From Oscillibacter sp. UBA6647 (GTDB lineage: Bacteria > Bacillota > Clostridia > Oscillospirales > Oscillospiraceae), in the NCBI GenBank assembly GCA_002455655.1, contig DKLF01000027.1:1-29084 (forward strand): a DNA stretch of 29,084 nt. Reading direction: 5' to 3'. Positions within the stretch are counted from its first letter, which is position 1. Each line of letters opens with the position of its first letter. Below the pieces are notes generated by a model. That model did not search any database. It saw nothing but the letters and a program-made list of their open reading frames with translations, and was not told the origin of the DNA. Shown one piece after another: positions 1 through 6,956 of the stretch. A program made the translations under genes and the position numbers.

Positions 1-192
1 GGGTGCGCCCGGTTTGCCGTAAGGCTTGCGGTCCCCGCTGGGTGTATACGGCTTATCGTAAGGCTTGCGGTCCCCGCTGGGTGCGCCCGGTTTGCCGTAA
101 GGCTTCCGGTCCCCGCTGGGTGCGCCCGGTTTGCCGTAAGGCTTCCGGTCTCCGCTGGGTGCACCCGGTCTGCCGTAGGGCTTCCTGTCTCC
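1..192 (-). repeat. 39-bp tandem coding repeat in the ylxQ tail (five units)
   Basis: Read on the minus strand, units begin at 192, 153, 114, 75 and 36, each 39 bp long; the last is cut after 36 bp by the window edge. Each encodes GDRKPYGKPGAPS or a close variant: unit 1 has GRPG, unit 4 has YDKPYTPS. The repeats keep the reading frame and are basic, Gly/Pro-rich and probably unstructured. Their near-identity at DNA level suggests expansion by slippage or unequal recombination. Confidence 0.93.
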
Positions 193-756
193 GCCTGCTT
201 CATTCCGCTCAAAGGGCTTTCTTCCAAAGCTTTTTCCCGCAGGTGGCTTGCCACCGCCCCGGGCTTGGCGCAAAGACCGCGCCGGTGCCGTTGGCTCCGG
301 CGGCTTCTCCGCCGCTTTTGCCTCGCCGGGTTTGCGTTTTTTACCCCGGCGGAGGTTCTTTTCGTGAAGCGCCTCCTCTGTTTTACGCAGAGACGCCCGC
401 TGTGCCTTGACCTCCAGCCGGTTTGCTGCGTCGCCGTAGGTTTCCGCATCCTCGTCCGCCAATCGGCGGGCAATCGCGGATGCAAAGCCCACGTCGGTCA
501 CGCCCATAATGGCACACTCGCCCCGGCCCATGGCCTGCCCCAGCTCCTCCTTGGTAAAAGGAAGCCGAAGTTTCATGCACTGGCCCATCTCCGAGAAGTG
601 GTCGGCCCGCCGTGCGGTATTTTCCGCCGCGTCGGACGCCAGCAGCAGCAAGCGCACTTCCCGTGCCCGGGCGGCGGCCTCCACTGGCTCTTCGCCCACC
701 TCCAGCAGCCCGGCTCGCTTGCAAAGGCCCAGCGTAGACAGTAATTCTTTATTCAT
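1..756 (-). CDS. ylxQ: YlxQ-like L7Ae-family RNA-binding protein with long repeat tail (3' end outside window)
   Basis: The frame opens with ATG at 756, overlapping the ylxR stop, and stays open to base 1, so at least 252 residues are present and the stop is not seen. Residues 1 to about 100 resemble the L7Ae/L30e/YlxQ fold: an N-terminal KRAGLLEVGEE segment, a hydrophobic LLLLASDAAENT strand-helix and a late VTDVGFASAIARR helix. YlxQ proteins bind structured RNA and usually stop near 100 residues. Here a charged helix (LEVKAQRASLRKTEEALHEK) leads into a K/R/G/P-rich, probably disordered tail ending in five copies of a 13-residue repeat (GDRKPYGKPGAPS type). Family gene order predicts infB next, beyond the edge. 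The tail could be a genuine YlxQ extension or a fusion into the repeat-rich N-terminus of IF-2; the window cannot decide. The L7Ae call is solid, the full product uncertain. Confidence 0.8.
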   Translation of the reverse strand, partial: MNKELLSTLGLCKRAGLLEVGEEPVEAAARAREVRLLLLASDAAENTARRADHFSEMGQCMKLRLPFTKEELGQAMGRGECAIMGVTDVGFASAIARRLADEDAETYGDAANRLEVKAQRASLRKTEEALHEKNLRRGKKRKPGEAKAAEKPPEPTAPARSLRQARGGGKPPAGKSFGRKPFERNEAGGDRKPYGRPGAPSGDRKPYGKPGAPSGDRKPYGKPGAPSGDRKPYDKPYTPSGDRKPYGKPGAP

Positions 757-1024
757 CGGCTTCTCCCAACTGACGCTCCATGGCGTCATATACCTCCGGG
801 GGAATCTGGGCCTCAAAGGCCCGCTCCAGCGCCCGGGACTTGCGCGCTTTGCGCAGGCACTCCACATCCCGGCACACATATGCGCCGCGGCCGGGCTTGC
901 GGCCCTTATCGTCCAGGCTGACCCCCCCCTCAGGGGACTTGACCACCCGGATCAACGCCTTTTTATCTTTCATCTCTCGACAGCCCACACACTGCCGCTG
1001 CGGAATTTTTTTCACCTTCGGCAT
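749..1024 (-). CDS. ylxR: YlxR (DUF448) RNA-binding protein
   Basis: This 91-residue protein has the YlxR signature: an N-terminal CVGCRE motif (about residues 13-18), the GRGAYVCRD motif (about 45-53) and a basic C-terminal helix. It lies between nusA (24 bp upstream) and ylxQ, whose ATG overlaps the ylxR stop, which is the standard Firmicutes order and implies translational coupling. YlxR is a small nucleic-acid-binding protein; in Bacillus subtilis it has been linked to RNase P modulation. A purine-rich GGGGGAAA segment precedes the ATG. Length and motifs are normal for the family, and I see nothing unusual in it. Confidence 0.93.
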   Translation of the reverse strand: MPKVKKIPQRQCVGCREMKDKKALIRVVKSPEGGVSLDDKGRKPGRGAYVCRDVECLRKARKSRALERAFEAQIPPEVYDAMERQLGEADE

Positions 1025-1048
1025 GGCGTTTCCCCCGTTTCCGCGCGC

Positions 1049-2218
1049 TTATTCCGCGTCGTCCGCGGGCAAGTCGTCCTCTGCGGGCTTTTCGCCTGCG
1101 GGGGCGCTCTCTTCCGCCGCTTCCTCCCGGAAGCTCTCGGGCTTGATGTCAATTTTATAGCCGGTAAGCCGGGCCGCCAGCCGGGCGTTCTGCCCCTCCT
1201 TGCCGATGGCCAGAGACAGTTGATCGTCCGGCACCAGCACACGGCAGGCCTTGCCCTCGTCCGCCATCCAAACATCCACCACGTCGGCGGGCGCCAGTGC
1301 GGCGGCGATAAACTCTGCCGGGTCCTCGCTGTACTTCACAATGTCGATTTTCTCGCCCCGCAGCTCCGCCACGATGCTCTCCACCCGCTGGCCCTTGGGG
1401 CCCACGCAGGCGCCGATGGGGTCCACGTTGTCCTCGTTGGACCAGACGGCCATCTTCGTGCGGCTGCCCGCCTCCCGGGCGATGGAGCGAACCTCCACGA
1501 TTCCGTCGAAAATCTCGGGAACCTCCAGTTCAAACAGGCGCTTGACAAGGCCCGGATGCGTCCGGGAAATCAACACCTGAGGACCCCGGGTGGACCGACG
1601 GACCTCCACCACGTAGACCTTGACGTGCATTCCCTCCACCAGCTCCTCGCCGGGAACCTGTTCGCCGGACATCAAAAGCGCCTCGGTAGACTCGATCCCG
1701 GTGCCGATGCGCAAAGAGACATTTCCGTTTCTTGGGTCCAGCCGGGTGACCACACCGGTGAGAATTTCGTGCTGCTTGGAGTTGAACTCCTCGTACACCA
1801 TGCCCCGCTCGGCCTCCCGCAAGCCCTGAATAATCACCTGCTTGCCGTTGCCGGCGGCGATGCGGCCAAAGTCCGTGTTGTTCACGGCGACATTGATCAC
1901 GTCGCCGATCTCGTACTTGGCGGAAAGCTTTTTGGCCTCCTCCAAGGGCACTTCGTTGAAGGGGTCCACGTAGTCTTCCTCGTCCACCACGTTCTTCTGG
2001 ACAAACATCTGAAGCGTCCGGTGCTCCACATCCACGTCCACGATCACGTTATCCACCTGATCCTTGCAATCCCGTTTATAGGCGGTGATCAGCGCCTGGA
2101 CAATTTTCTCCAGCATAAAGGACTGGGGGATGTTCCGCTCCTTTTCAATCATCTCAAGCGCGGTGAAAATCTCGTCGCAATTCATGCCGACGAGCTCCTT
2201 CTGCTTCTTGCCTCTCAT
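1049..2218 (-). CDS. nusA: Transcription termination/antitermination factor NusA
   Basis: NusA binds RNA polymerase and nascent RNA and modulates pausing, termination and antitermination. The order visible is an N-terminal polymerase-binding domain (EIFTALEMIEKERNIP start, AYKRD helix), an S1 domain, a KH1 domain with VGPKGQRVESIV and a KH2 domain with IGKEGQNARLAARLTG, then a short acidic tail, as in Gram-positive NusA. Two starts are possible. ATG 2218 (389 residues) has AAAAGGAG eight bases upstream. ATG 2185 (378 residues, beginning MNCDEIF) also has AAGGAG at good spacing and matches the usual family N-terminus. I give the longer form. A reading frame extending further upstream to 2446 enters rimP and is not part of the gene. 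The gene lies 88 bp after rimP in the same operon. Confidence 0.95.
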   Translation of the reverse strand: MRGKKQKELVGMNCDEIFTALEMIEKERNIPQSFMLEKIVQALITAYKRDCKDQVDNVIVDVDVEHRTLQMFVQKNVVDEEDYVDPFNEVPLEEAKKLSAKYEIGDVINVAVNNTDFGRIAAGNGKQVIIQGLREAERGMVYEEFNSKQHEILTGVVTRLDPRNGNVSLRIGTGIESTEALLMSGEQVPGEELVEGMHVKVYVVEVRRSTRGPQVLISRTHPGLVKRLFELEVPEIFDGIVEVRSIAREAGSRTKMAVWSNEDNVDPIGACVGPKGQRVESIVAELRGEKIDIVKYSEDPAEFIAAALAPADVVDVWMADEGKACRVLVPDDQLSLAIGKEGQNARLAARLTGYKIDIKPESFREEAAEESAPAGEKPAEDDLPADDAE

Positions 2219-2306
2219 TGCCTGTACTCCTTTTATGATATGATACGTCTTCTTCGTCTGTTTTATTTTGCAGCAAAAAATCCGCGCGCCCGGCGGCGGC
2301 GCCTTT

Positions 2307-2771
2307 TCAGGAGAACTCCACCCGCAATCGCACCAGCGCGGTGTCCGCCTTTTCAAAGGTCGTCTCATTGTCGCCGATGCGCACGGTGACAGCCCCGGTC
2401 CCCTCGTCGTAGCCCGCAAGCGTCCCTGCAAATTCCTTCCGCCCATCCCGGTTGCGATACAGCCGGACGGCGACGGGGCTTCCCATAAAGCGCACGAAGT
2501 CGCCGGGCCGTTTCAGCGCCCGCTCCGCGCCGGCTGAGCCGACCTCCAGCGTATAGCTCCCCTCAATAGGGTCCGCCTCGTCCAGCAAATCCGAAACCTT
2601 GCGGGAAATGGCCTCGCAGTCCAGAATGTCCACGCCGCCCTCTTTATCCAGCAAAACCCGGAGATACCAAGTCCCCGCCTCTTTCACGTATTCCACATCC
2701 CAGATAGTACAGCCCCGCTCCGCAGCCACGGGGGCCGCCAGCTCGGCGGTGAGCTCTGCAATCTTTTTCAT
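2307..2771 (-). CDS. rimP: Ribosome maturation factor RimP
   Basis: RimP is needed for late assembly of the 30S subunit. The 154-residue product has the usual length, the N-terminal domain (GCTIWDVEYVKEAGTWYLRV, then IDxxDCEAISRKVSDLLDE-type helix) and the conserved YTLEVGSAGAERALKRP segment, in which the family normally has YxLEVSSPGxxRPL, followed by a small C-terminal SH3-like barrel. GAAAGGAAGG precedes the ATG at good spacing. It is the first gene of the rimP-nusA-ylxR-ylxQ operon and has a housekeeping promoter about 130 bp upstream. The C-terminus is followed by an 88-bp spacer before nusA. Confidence 0.94.
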   Translation of the reverse strand: MKKIAELTAELAAPVAAERGCTIWDVEYVKEAGTWYLRVLLDKEGGVDILDCEAISRKVSDLLDEADPIEGSYTLEVGSAGAERALKRPGDFVRFMGSPVAVRLYRNRDGRKEFAGTLAGYDEGTGAVTVRIGDNETTFEKADTALVRLRVEFS

Positions 2772-2904
2772 GGAAACGCCTTCCTTTCATGCCGTCAGCT
2801 TCAGGAAAAGCCTTCGGTCTTTTCAAATTCCGGCCCCTTAAAAAGGCCGACAAAAAAAGCGGACACAAGGTCCACTCCACACAACTACCATCTCTACTTT
2901 GATT

Positions 2905-2933
2905 AGAATAGCACGCTTTTACACCAAAATCAA
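2905..2933 (-). promoter_or_regulatory. Sigma-A-type promoter of the rimP-nusA operon
   Basis: On the minus strand, TTGATT (2933-2928) is followed by a 17-bp spacer and TATTCT (2910-2905). Both hexamers match five or four of six consensus positions at ideal spacing. It sits in an AT-rich stretch within otherwise GC-rich DNA and leaves a leader of roughly 125 bases before rimP. I saw no obvious riboswitch in the leader. Confidence 0.7.
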
Positions 2934-2979
2934 GTGTTTTCTTGGAATTTGCAAAGAAAAGCCGTTAAAAAATAAATAA

Positions 2980-3008
2980 AAACCGGAGCGGGCTTCCCGC
3001 CCCGGTTT
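2980..3008 (-). terminator. Rho-independent terminator after the metal ABC permease
   Basis: The arms AAACCGGAGCGGG and CCCGCCCCGGTTT pair over 13 positions with one A/C mismatch around a 3-nt loop. On the minus strand the hairpin is followed by a T-rich tail (TTTATTTATTTTTT), so it fits termination of the fur-znuC-znuB transcript. It lies about 85 bp beyond the znuB stop and upstream of the rimP promoter. Confidence 0.88.
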
Positions 3009-3094
3009 CATTTACAAAAATTCAATTCAAGTCACTGAAGCCGCCATTTCCCACAGGGGTTTTCGGCGGCAGTCCGCAGGCACGCGGCTGCGGT

Positions 3095-3913
3095 TCAGCT
3101 CCTTTTTCGCAGGCGTTCCACCGCGCAGGCCACAAGGAAAACCAGCAGGTTCGCCGTCACCACCGTGGCTCCCACCGGCGTGGATTTCACATAGGAAACC
3201 GTCAGCCCCGTGCAAAAGCAGAGCACGGCGGTCGTCCCCGCGCACAGCACCACGCCTCGGAAGCTGCGAAACAGCCGCATCGCCGTCAGCGCCGGAAAGA
3301 TCACCAGAGACGAGATGAGCATGGCGCCCATCATCCGCATCCCCAGCACAATGGTCAGAGCCGTGAGGATGGACAAAAGCGTGTTATACAGCTCCACCCG
3401 CATCCCGGTGGCCCGGGCAAAATTCTCATCGAAGGTGATGGCGAACAGCCGGTGGTAAAACAGCACGAACAGCGCCAGCACCGCCGCGCACACCGCCGCC
3501 GCCAGCAAAACGTCCGTCTCCGTCATGGCAAGAACGCTGCCAAACATGTAATTATCCACATCGGTGGTCATGCCCGTGGTGAGGGAGATGACCATGATGC
3601 CGATGGCAAGGGCGGACGCGCTCACCACAGCGATGGCCGCGTCGCTGCCCATGCGGCTGCCCGAGTTTGCAAGCCGCAGCAGAAAAAATGCCGAAAGAAT
3701 CACCACGGGAATGGAGAAGTACAGCGGCGTGACCCCAAGGGCCACCGCCACCGCCAGCGCACCGAAAGACACATGGCTCAGGCCGTCTCCGATCATGGAG
3801 TACCGCTTGAGCACCAACGGCACGCCCAAAAGCGCAGCGCAAAGGCTTACCAATATGCCTGCTACCAGCGCCCGGCGCATAAAGGGCCATGCAAGCATTT
3901 CCATCAGTTCCAT
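3095..3913 (-). CDS. znuB: Metal ABC transporter permease (ABC-3/ZnuB family)
   Basis: This 272-residue integral membrane protein has about eight hydrophobic segments and belongs to the ABC-3 (ZnuB/MntB/TroC) group. Recognisable elements are the early LVLKRYSMIGDGLSHVSFGA segment (about residues 33-52), the central FDENFARATGM cytoplasmic loop and the late MMGAMLISSLVIFPALTA helix. These permeases import Zn, Mn or Fe with an ABC ATPase and a surface binding lipoprotein. Its ATG overlaps the last base of the znuC stop (TAATG), so the two are translationally coupled. Zinc is suggested by the partnership with a Fur-family regulator but is not proven; manganese or iron remain possible. No binding-protein gene is present in this operon. 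Confidence 0.88.
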   Translation of the reverse strand: MELMEMLAWPFMRRALVAGILVSLCAALLGVPLVLKRYSMIGDGLSHVSFGALAVAVALGVTPLYFSIPVVILSAFFLLRLANSGSRMGSDAAIAVVSASALAIGIMVISLTTGMTTDVDNYMFGSVLAMTETDVLLAAAVCAAVLALFVLFYHRLFAITFDENFARATGMRVELYNTLLSILTALTIVLGMRMMGAMLISSLVIFPALTAMRLFRSFRGVVLCAGTTAVLCFCTGLTVSYVKSTPVGATVVTANLLVFLVACAVERLRKRS

Positions 3914-4626
3914 TACTGCTCCCCCTTTCGGAAGCGACAGCCCTCCGGAGAGCGGAGATAGTCCTCCACCGTCCCGTAAAACCAGCTATTCCTGCCGATG
4001 TGCAGCACCGTCCGGGCGTTTTCCAGCGCGGAGCGCAGGTCGTGGGTCACCATGACCACCGCCATGCCCTCTTTTTCGTTGAGATAGCGCAGGGTTTTGT
4101 AAAGATCCTGCGCGGCAGCAGGGTCCAGCCCCGTCACCGGCTCGTCCAAAATCAAAAGCCGCCCGGCGGCGCACAGTGCCCGGGCCAGCAATGCCCTTTG
4201 CTGCTGGCCGCCGGAGAGGTCCCGGTAGCACCGGTCCTTCAGTTCCAGAATCCCCAGCTTTCCGATGGCCTGAATGGCCGTGGTCTTTTGGGCAGCCGTG
4301 TAAAAAAAGCCAACTCCCTTCTGATTTAAGAAGCCGGAGAGCACCACCTCGTATACGGTAGCGGGAAAGTCCCGCTGGGCGCGGGTCTGCTGGGGAAGAT
4401 ACCCAATCGCGCCATTTTTCAGCTCCACCGCCCGGTCAATGCTCCCCTCCATGGGGTTAATGAGGCCCAGCAGCCCTTTCATCAGCGTGGATTTGCCCGA
4501 GCCGTTATCCCCCACCACACAGAGGTAATCTCCCGCCGAAACGGTGAGGTTCAGCCCCGAGAGCACCGCCCGGCCCTCGTAGCCCAGCGCCGTATTCCGG
4601 CATACAAGCAGCTCATTTTTCTCCAT
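3913..4626 (-). CDS. znuC: Metal ABC transporter ATP-binding protein (ZnuC family)
   Basis: The ATPase subunit energises uptake through the adjacent permease. The 237-residue protein shows Walker A GDNGSGKST (about 39-47), a Q-loop region at YLPQQ, signature LSGGQQQRALLARAL, Walker B LLILDEP and the H-loop VTHD, in the correct order and at normal length. I start at ATG 4626 (MEKNELL), which has AGAAGGAG at good spacing inside the end of the regulator gene. The longer open frame upstream to 4758 overlaps that gene heavily and lacks ABC character. The 14-bp overlap with the regulator and the 1-bp overlap with znuB indicate a coupled three-gene operon. Confidence 0.92.
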   Translation of the reverse strand: MEKNELLVCRNTALGYEGRAVLSGLNLTVSAGDYLCVVGDNGSGKSTLMKGLLGLINPMEGSIDRAVELKNGAIGYLPQQTRAQRDFPATVYEVVLSGFLNQKGVGFFYTAAQKTTAIQAIGKLGILELKDRCYRDLSGGQQQRALLARALCAAGRLLILDEPVTGLDPAAAQDLYKTLRYLNEKEGMAVVMVTHDLRSALENARTVLHIGRNSWFYGTVEDYLRSPEGCRFRKGEQ

Positions 4627-5035
4627 GGACTTGCTCCTTCTCCGCGCAGGCTTCGCACAAGCCGGTGAACAGGGTCCGCCGGTGGTCCACCACAAAATGA
4701 TGCTCCTTTTGCAGATGTCGGTACAGCGGCTGCAAATGCGTGCAGTCCAGATGGGCAATCCGCCCGCAGGACTCGCATTTTAAAAGCAGACAGTCCTGCT
4801 TTTCCTCCCCCGAATGGTGCGTACAGTATTGAAAGTAAGCGCCTTCCTCGGTGTTAATCTTATGAACCCGGCCCATGGCCGCCAGCTTTTCCGTCTGGCG
4901 GTACACCGTGGCAAGACCCACCGGCTCCCCAAGGCGGCGCAGCTCCGCCGCCAAATCCGCGGCGGACATAGGCGTGCTTTTCCGGGCCTCCAGGCAGTTT
5001 AAAATTGCCTGCTGCTGTTTTGTGGAATAGGCCAT
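4613..5035 (-). CDS. Fur-family metal-responsive regulator (probably Zur-like)
   Basis: The 140-residue protein has the Fur layout: a winged helix with recognition segment GLATVYRQTEKLAAMG (about residues 40-55), then a dimerisation and metal-binding domain with structural-zinc cysteines C87xxC90 and C127xxC130 and many histidines (H73, H74, H100, H107, H112, H113, H118). AAAGGAGG lies six bases before ATG 5035. It leads an operon with an ABC-3 metal transporter, and a Fur-type box lies just upstream, so it probably represses its own transcription when metal-replete. Zur is favoured by the transporter family. Fur, PerR and MntR-like roles cannot be told apart from sequence alone, so I give no gene symbol. 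Confidence 0.9.
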   Translation of the reverse strand: MAYSTKQQQAILNCLEARKSTPMSAADLAAELRRLGEPVGLATVYRQTEKLAAMGRVHKINTEEGAYFQYCTHHSGEEKQDCLLLKCESCGRIAHLDCTHLQPLYRHLQKEHHFVVDHRRTLFTGLCEACAEKEQVHGEK

Positions 5036-5052
5036 ATGCGGCCTCCTTTTTC

Positions 5053-5071
5053 AAGAATGATAATCATTTTC
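5053..5071 (-). promoter_or_regulatory. Fur-family operator upstream of the regulator gene
   Basis: The plus-strand sequence AAGAATGATAATCATTTTC matches the classical 19-bp Fur box GATAATGATAATCATTATC at about 15 of 19 positions, with a perfect ATGATAATCAT core palindrome. It starts three bases after the -10 element of the operon promoter, covering the expected transcription start. That placement suits repression of the fur-znuC-znuB operon by its own product. Confidence 0.85.
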
Positions 5072-5073
5072 AT

Positions 5074-5101
5074 ATTATAGGCCGGAACGGAAAATTGTCA
5101 A
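5074..5101 (-). promoter_or_regulatory. Sigma-A promoter of the Fur/ABC transporter operon
   Basis: On the minus strand, a full-consensus TTGACA (5101-5096) and a full-consensus TATAAT (5079-5074) are separated by 16 bp. A promoter this strong needs tight control, consistent with the adjacent Fur-type operator. Confidence 0.88.
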
Positions 5102-5118
5102 GGAAAATCGTTTAGCGG

Positions 5119-5147
5119 TTGCAAAGGGCGGCGCAACAGTGTATGGT
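5119..5147 (+). promoter_or_regulatory. Possible promoter of the nucleotidyltransferase gene
   Basis: TTGCAA (5119-5124), a 17-bp spacer and TATGGT (5142-5147) resemble a moderate sigma-A promoter divergent from the Fur operon. Each hexamer matches four of six consensus bases, so this is tentative. The rest of the 5102-5243 spacer shows only the GGAGGG ribosome site before the gene. Confidence 0.35.
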
Positions 5148-5243
5148 AAGGGCAGGGCCACAGCACGCGGCCCGCATATTACGTGAAATTACGCCGAGGC
5201 GCGTCCCGTTTCCCGGGCGGCGCGGCGGACGTATGGAGGGTTT

Positions 5244-6161
5244 ATGAAGGCAGCACTGGTAATCATGGCGGCAGGGCTTGGCTCCCGGTACGGCGGAAAC
5301 AAGCAGGTGGACGGCATCGGCCCCAACAACGAAATTTTGATGGAATATTCCGTGTACGACGCGCTGAGGGCGGGCTTTGGCAAGGTGGTGTTCATCATCA
5401 AGCCGGAGATGGAGCCGCTGATGGAGCGCATCTGCGGCGAATATCTTCGCCGCCGCACCGCAAAGGACGGTTCCCCCGTGGAAGTGTCCTACGCGTTTCA
5501 GGATTTTTCTTCCGTTCCGGACTTTTACCGGATTCCCTCGGAGAGGACCAAGCCCTTCGGCACGGTTCACGCGCTTTTGTGCGCAGAGGCGTTTATTCAA
5601 GAGCCGTTTTGCGTGATCAACGCTGATGATTATTACGGAATTGACGCTTACCGTGCCATGTACGAGCAGCTCACAGCGTTATCTCCCGAAGGCCACGGGG
5701 CCATGGTGGGCTATTTTCTGAAAAATACCGCCAGTCTCCACGGGACGGTTTCCCGGGGCGTATGCGACGTGGAAAACGGGAAGCTTCTCTCCGTGCGGGA
5801 GGCATTGAAAATCCAGCTCTATCCCGACGGAACGCTGCGGGATCTGGCGGAGGACATCTCCCTCTCGCCGGACACGGTGGTATCCATGAACTTCTGGGGC
5901 TTCACCCCTTGGATCTTCGCCCCCATGCGGGCCTATTTTGAAAACTTTCTCCGCACGGAAGCCGGCGCCGACCTGAAAAAAGAGTGCCTTCTACCCTTGA
6001 TGGTTGGCAGTCAGCTCGAGGGCGGCGGACTGGAAATCTCCGTGCTTCACTCTGCCGACCGCTGGTTCGGCATGACCTACCGGGAGGACCGGGAGCGGGT
6101 GGCGGAGGAGCTGAAAGCTCTTCACGCCGCAGGGGCATACCCCCCCTCCTTGAAGGACTGA
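5244..6161 (+). CDS. Nucleotidyltransferase-family (NTP_transferase) protein
   Basis: The 305-residue protein starts with the nucleotide-binding signature of sugar-1-phosphate nucleotidylyltransferases, MAAGLGSRYGGNKQ (residues 8-21), and has NADDYYG near residue 125, supplying the catalytic metal-binding aspartate. The C-terminus has a WFGMTYREDRE motif. Such enzymes transfer a nucleotidyl group from an NTP to a phosphorylated sugar or alcohol, making activated precursors for surface polymers. The substrate cannot be read from the sequence: the similarity to UTP-glucose-1-phosphate enzymes is only at the motif level, and a phosphocholine-type cytidylyltransferase role is possible. It stands alone on the plus strand, with GGAGGG just before ATG 5244, and ends at a strong terminator. 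No kinase or transferase partner is adjacent. Confidence 0.82.
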   Translation: MKAALVIMAAGLGSRYGGNKQVDGIGPNNEILMEYSVYDALRAGFGKVVFIIKPEMEPLMERICGEYLRRRTAKDGSPVEVSYAFQDFSSVPDFYRIPSERTKPFGTVHALLCAEAFIQEPFCVINADDYYGIDAYRAMYEQLTALSPEGHGAMVGYFLKNTASLHGTVSRGVCDVENGKLLSVREALKIQLYPDGTLRDLAEDISLSPDTVVSMNFWGFTPWIFAPMRAYFENFLRTEAGADLKKECLLPLMVGSQLEGGGLEISVLHSADRWFGMTYREDRERVAEELKALHAAGAYPPSLKD

Positions 6162-6202
6162 TTGGAGACGAGGGGCAAAACTCCATCAACGATTCCTTAA
6201 AC

Positions 6203-6236
6203 AAACGCGCCCCGGCTGATCGGCCGGGGCGCGTTT
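6203..6236. terminator. Bidirectional terminator between the nucleotidyltransferase and csrA
   Basis: AAACGCGCCCCGGC (6203-6216) and its exact complement (6223-6236) form a perfect 14-bp GC-rich stem with a 6-nt loop. The plus-strand side runs into TTTTCTTATTTCTT and the minus-strand side into TTTGTTTAAG, so it can serve both convergent transcripts. It begins two bases past the csrA stop, ending the flgM-csrA operon. Confidence 0.92.
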
Positions 6237-6238
6237 TC

Positions 6239-6487
6239 TTATTTCTTCGTCTCTGGGCCGCCCTGCCTTGGCAGCAACTCCAAAAGCGAGAGAGGAGATA
6301 CCTCCTCCCGGGCCGCCTCCTTGTTGGCGTCCATGGCGCCCCGCAGCTCGTTTCGCAGGATGGTCAGGCTTTTGGGCGCACTGATGGCAAGCCGAACCCG
6401 TCCGCCGGTTTCCACGGAAACCACCGTCACCTCGATTTCGTCTCCAATCAGCACGGACTCTCCGGGCTTTCTCTGCAATATCAGCAT
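6239..6487 (-). CDS. csrA: Translational regulator CsrA
   Basis: CsrA binds GGA motifs in mRNA leaders, classically blocking flagellin translation. The 82-residue product has the full CsrA core: MLILQRKPGESVLIGD at the N-terminus, then IEVTVVSVETGGRVRLAISAP, including the GxVRLAI-type strand. The C-terminal tail (about 20 residues, ending PRQGGPETKK) is longer than in Escherichia coli, as is common in Firmicutes. Its ATG overlaps the fliW stop by seven bases, giving translational coupling with its antagonist. It is the last gene of the late flagellar operon. Confidence 0.96.
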   Translation of the reverse strand: MLILQRKPGESVLIGDEIEVTVVSVETGGRVRLAISAPKSLTILRNELRGAMDANKEAAREEVSPLSLLELLPRQGGPETKK

Positions 6488-6930
6488 GACGGCAGCCCCT
6501 CCCGAAACTCCGACAGGCGGTGGCGCATCTCATAGCCGCCGTCCTCCAGAATTACCTGCATGGCGGTTCCGGTATCCTCGTTCACCGCCACCGGGCATTT
6601 CAGGTTCACCGTACTCTCGGATACGGGCTGGCGCACCACGCACAGCACGTAAATGCTCAGCTCCTCGCTTTGGGTCACGCCCATGGCCTTCAGCTCCGCC
6701 GGGCGCAGCCTCGGTGCATAGTCCGGCTTCAAAGAGAAGGGGTTCATCGCCACAAAGGCGAGGCCCGGCGTGGTCACGCTCTGAAAGCACAGCAGCGTTC
6801 CGTCGCTGTCGGCAAAGGGAAGAAGAAGAAACTGTGTCTCTTCTTCAAAGCCGAACAGTCCGTCCCGGAAATAGAGCACATCCCCGGCTTCATAGGCGAT
6901 CCGCCCAAAATATTTTGTTGTGATTTCCAT
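6481..6930 (-). CDS. fliW: Flagellar assembly factor FliW (CsrA antagonist)
   Basis: FliW binds either newly made flagellin or CsrA; when flagellin is exported, FliW is freed, sequesters CsrA and allows more flagellin translation. The 149-residue protein has the typical start MEITTKYFGRIAYEAGDVLY, a GLFGFEEETQFLLLP segment and the C-terminal NLKCPVAVNEDTGTAMQVIL stretch, all characteristic and at normal length. AGGAAGCC-type purines precede the ATG. It lies 26 bp after yviE and overlaps csrA, the same order as in Bacillus subtilis. The flagellin gene, its expected partner, is not in this window. Confidence 0.95.
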   Translation of the reverse strand: MEITTKYFGRIAYEAGDVLYFRDGLFGFEEETQFLLLPFADSDGTLLCFQSVTTPGLAFVAMNPFSLKPDYAPRLRPAELKAMGVTQSEELSIYVLCVVRQPVSESTVNLKCPVAVNEDTGTAMQVILEDGGYEMRHRLSEFREGLPSC

Positions 6931-6956
6931 GGGAGGCTTCCTTTCTTTCGCGCGTG

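Noticed and set aside
1..192. Possible CRISPR array because of regular short repeats
   Set aside because: The 39-bp units are directly adjacent with no spacers, and all keep an open reading frame.
3..410. Plus-strand open frame with a repeated CRKACGPRWV-like peptide
   Set aside because: It is the antisense reading of the 39-bp ylxQ repeats. The minus-strand frame is in phase with a recognisable L7Ae domain.
2286..2302. Possible attenuator hairpin between rimP and nusA, followed by a short T-run on the minus strand
   Set aside because: The stem is only about 5 bp (GCGCC/GGCGC), and five bases separate it from the T-run. That is too weak to call in GC-rich DNA.
509..2389. A 626-codon plus-strand open frame opposite ylxQ, ylxR, nusA and rimP
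   Set aside because: It is antisense to four well-recognised genes and shows no domain; it is a product of the codon bias of those genes.
4627..4758. Longer N-terminus for the ABC ATPase
   Set aside because: The extra residues overlap the Fur-family gene, have no similarity to ABC ATPases, and ATG 4626 has its own ribosome site.
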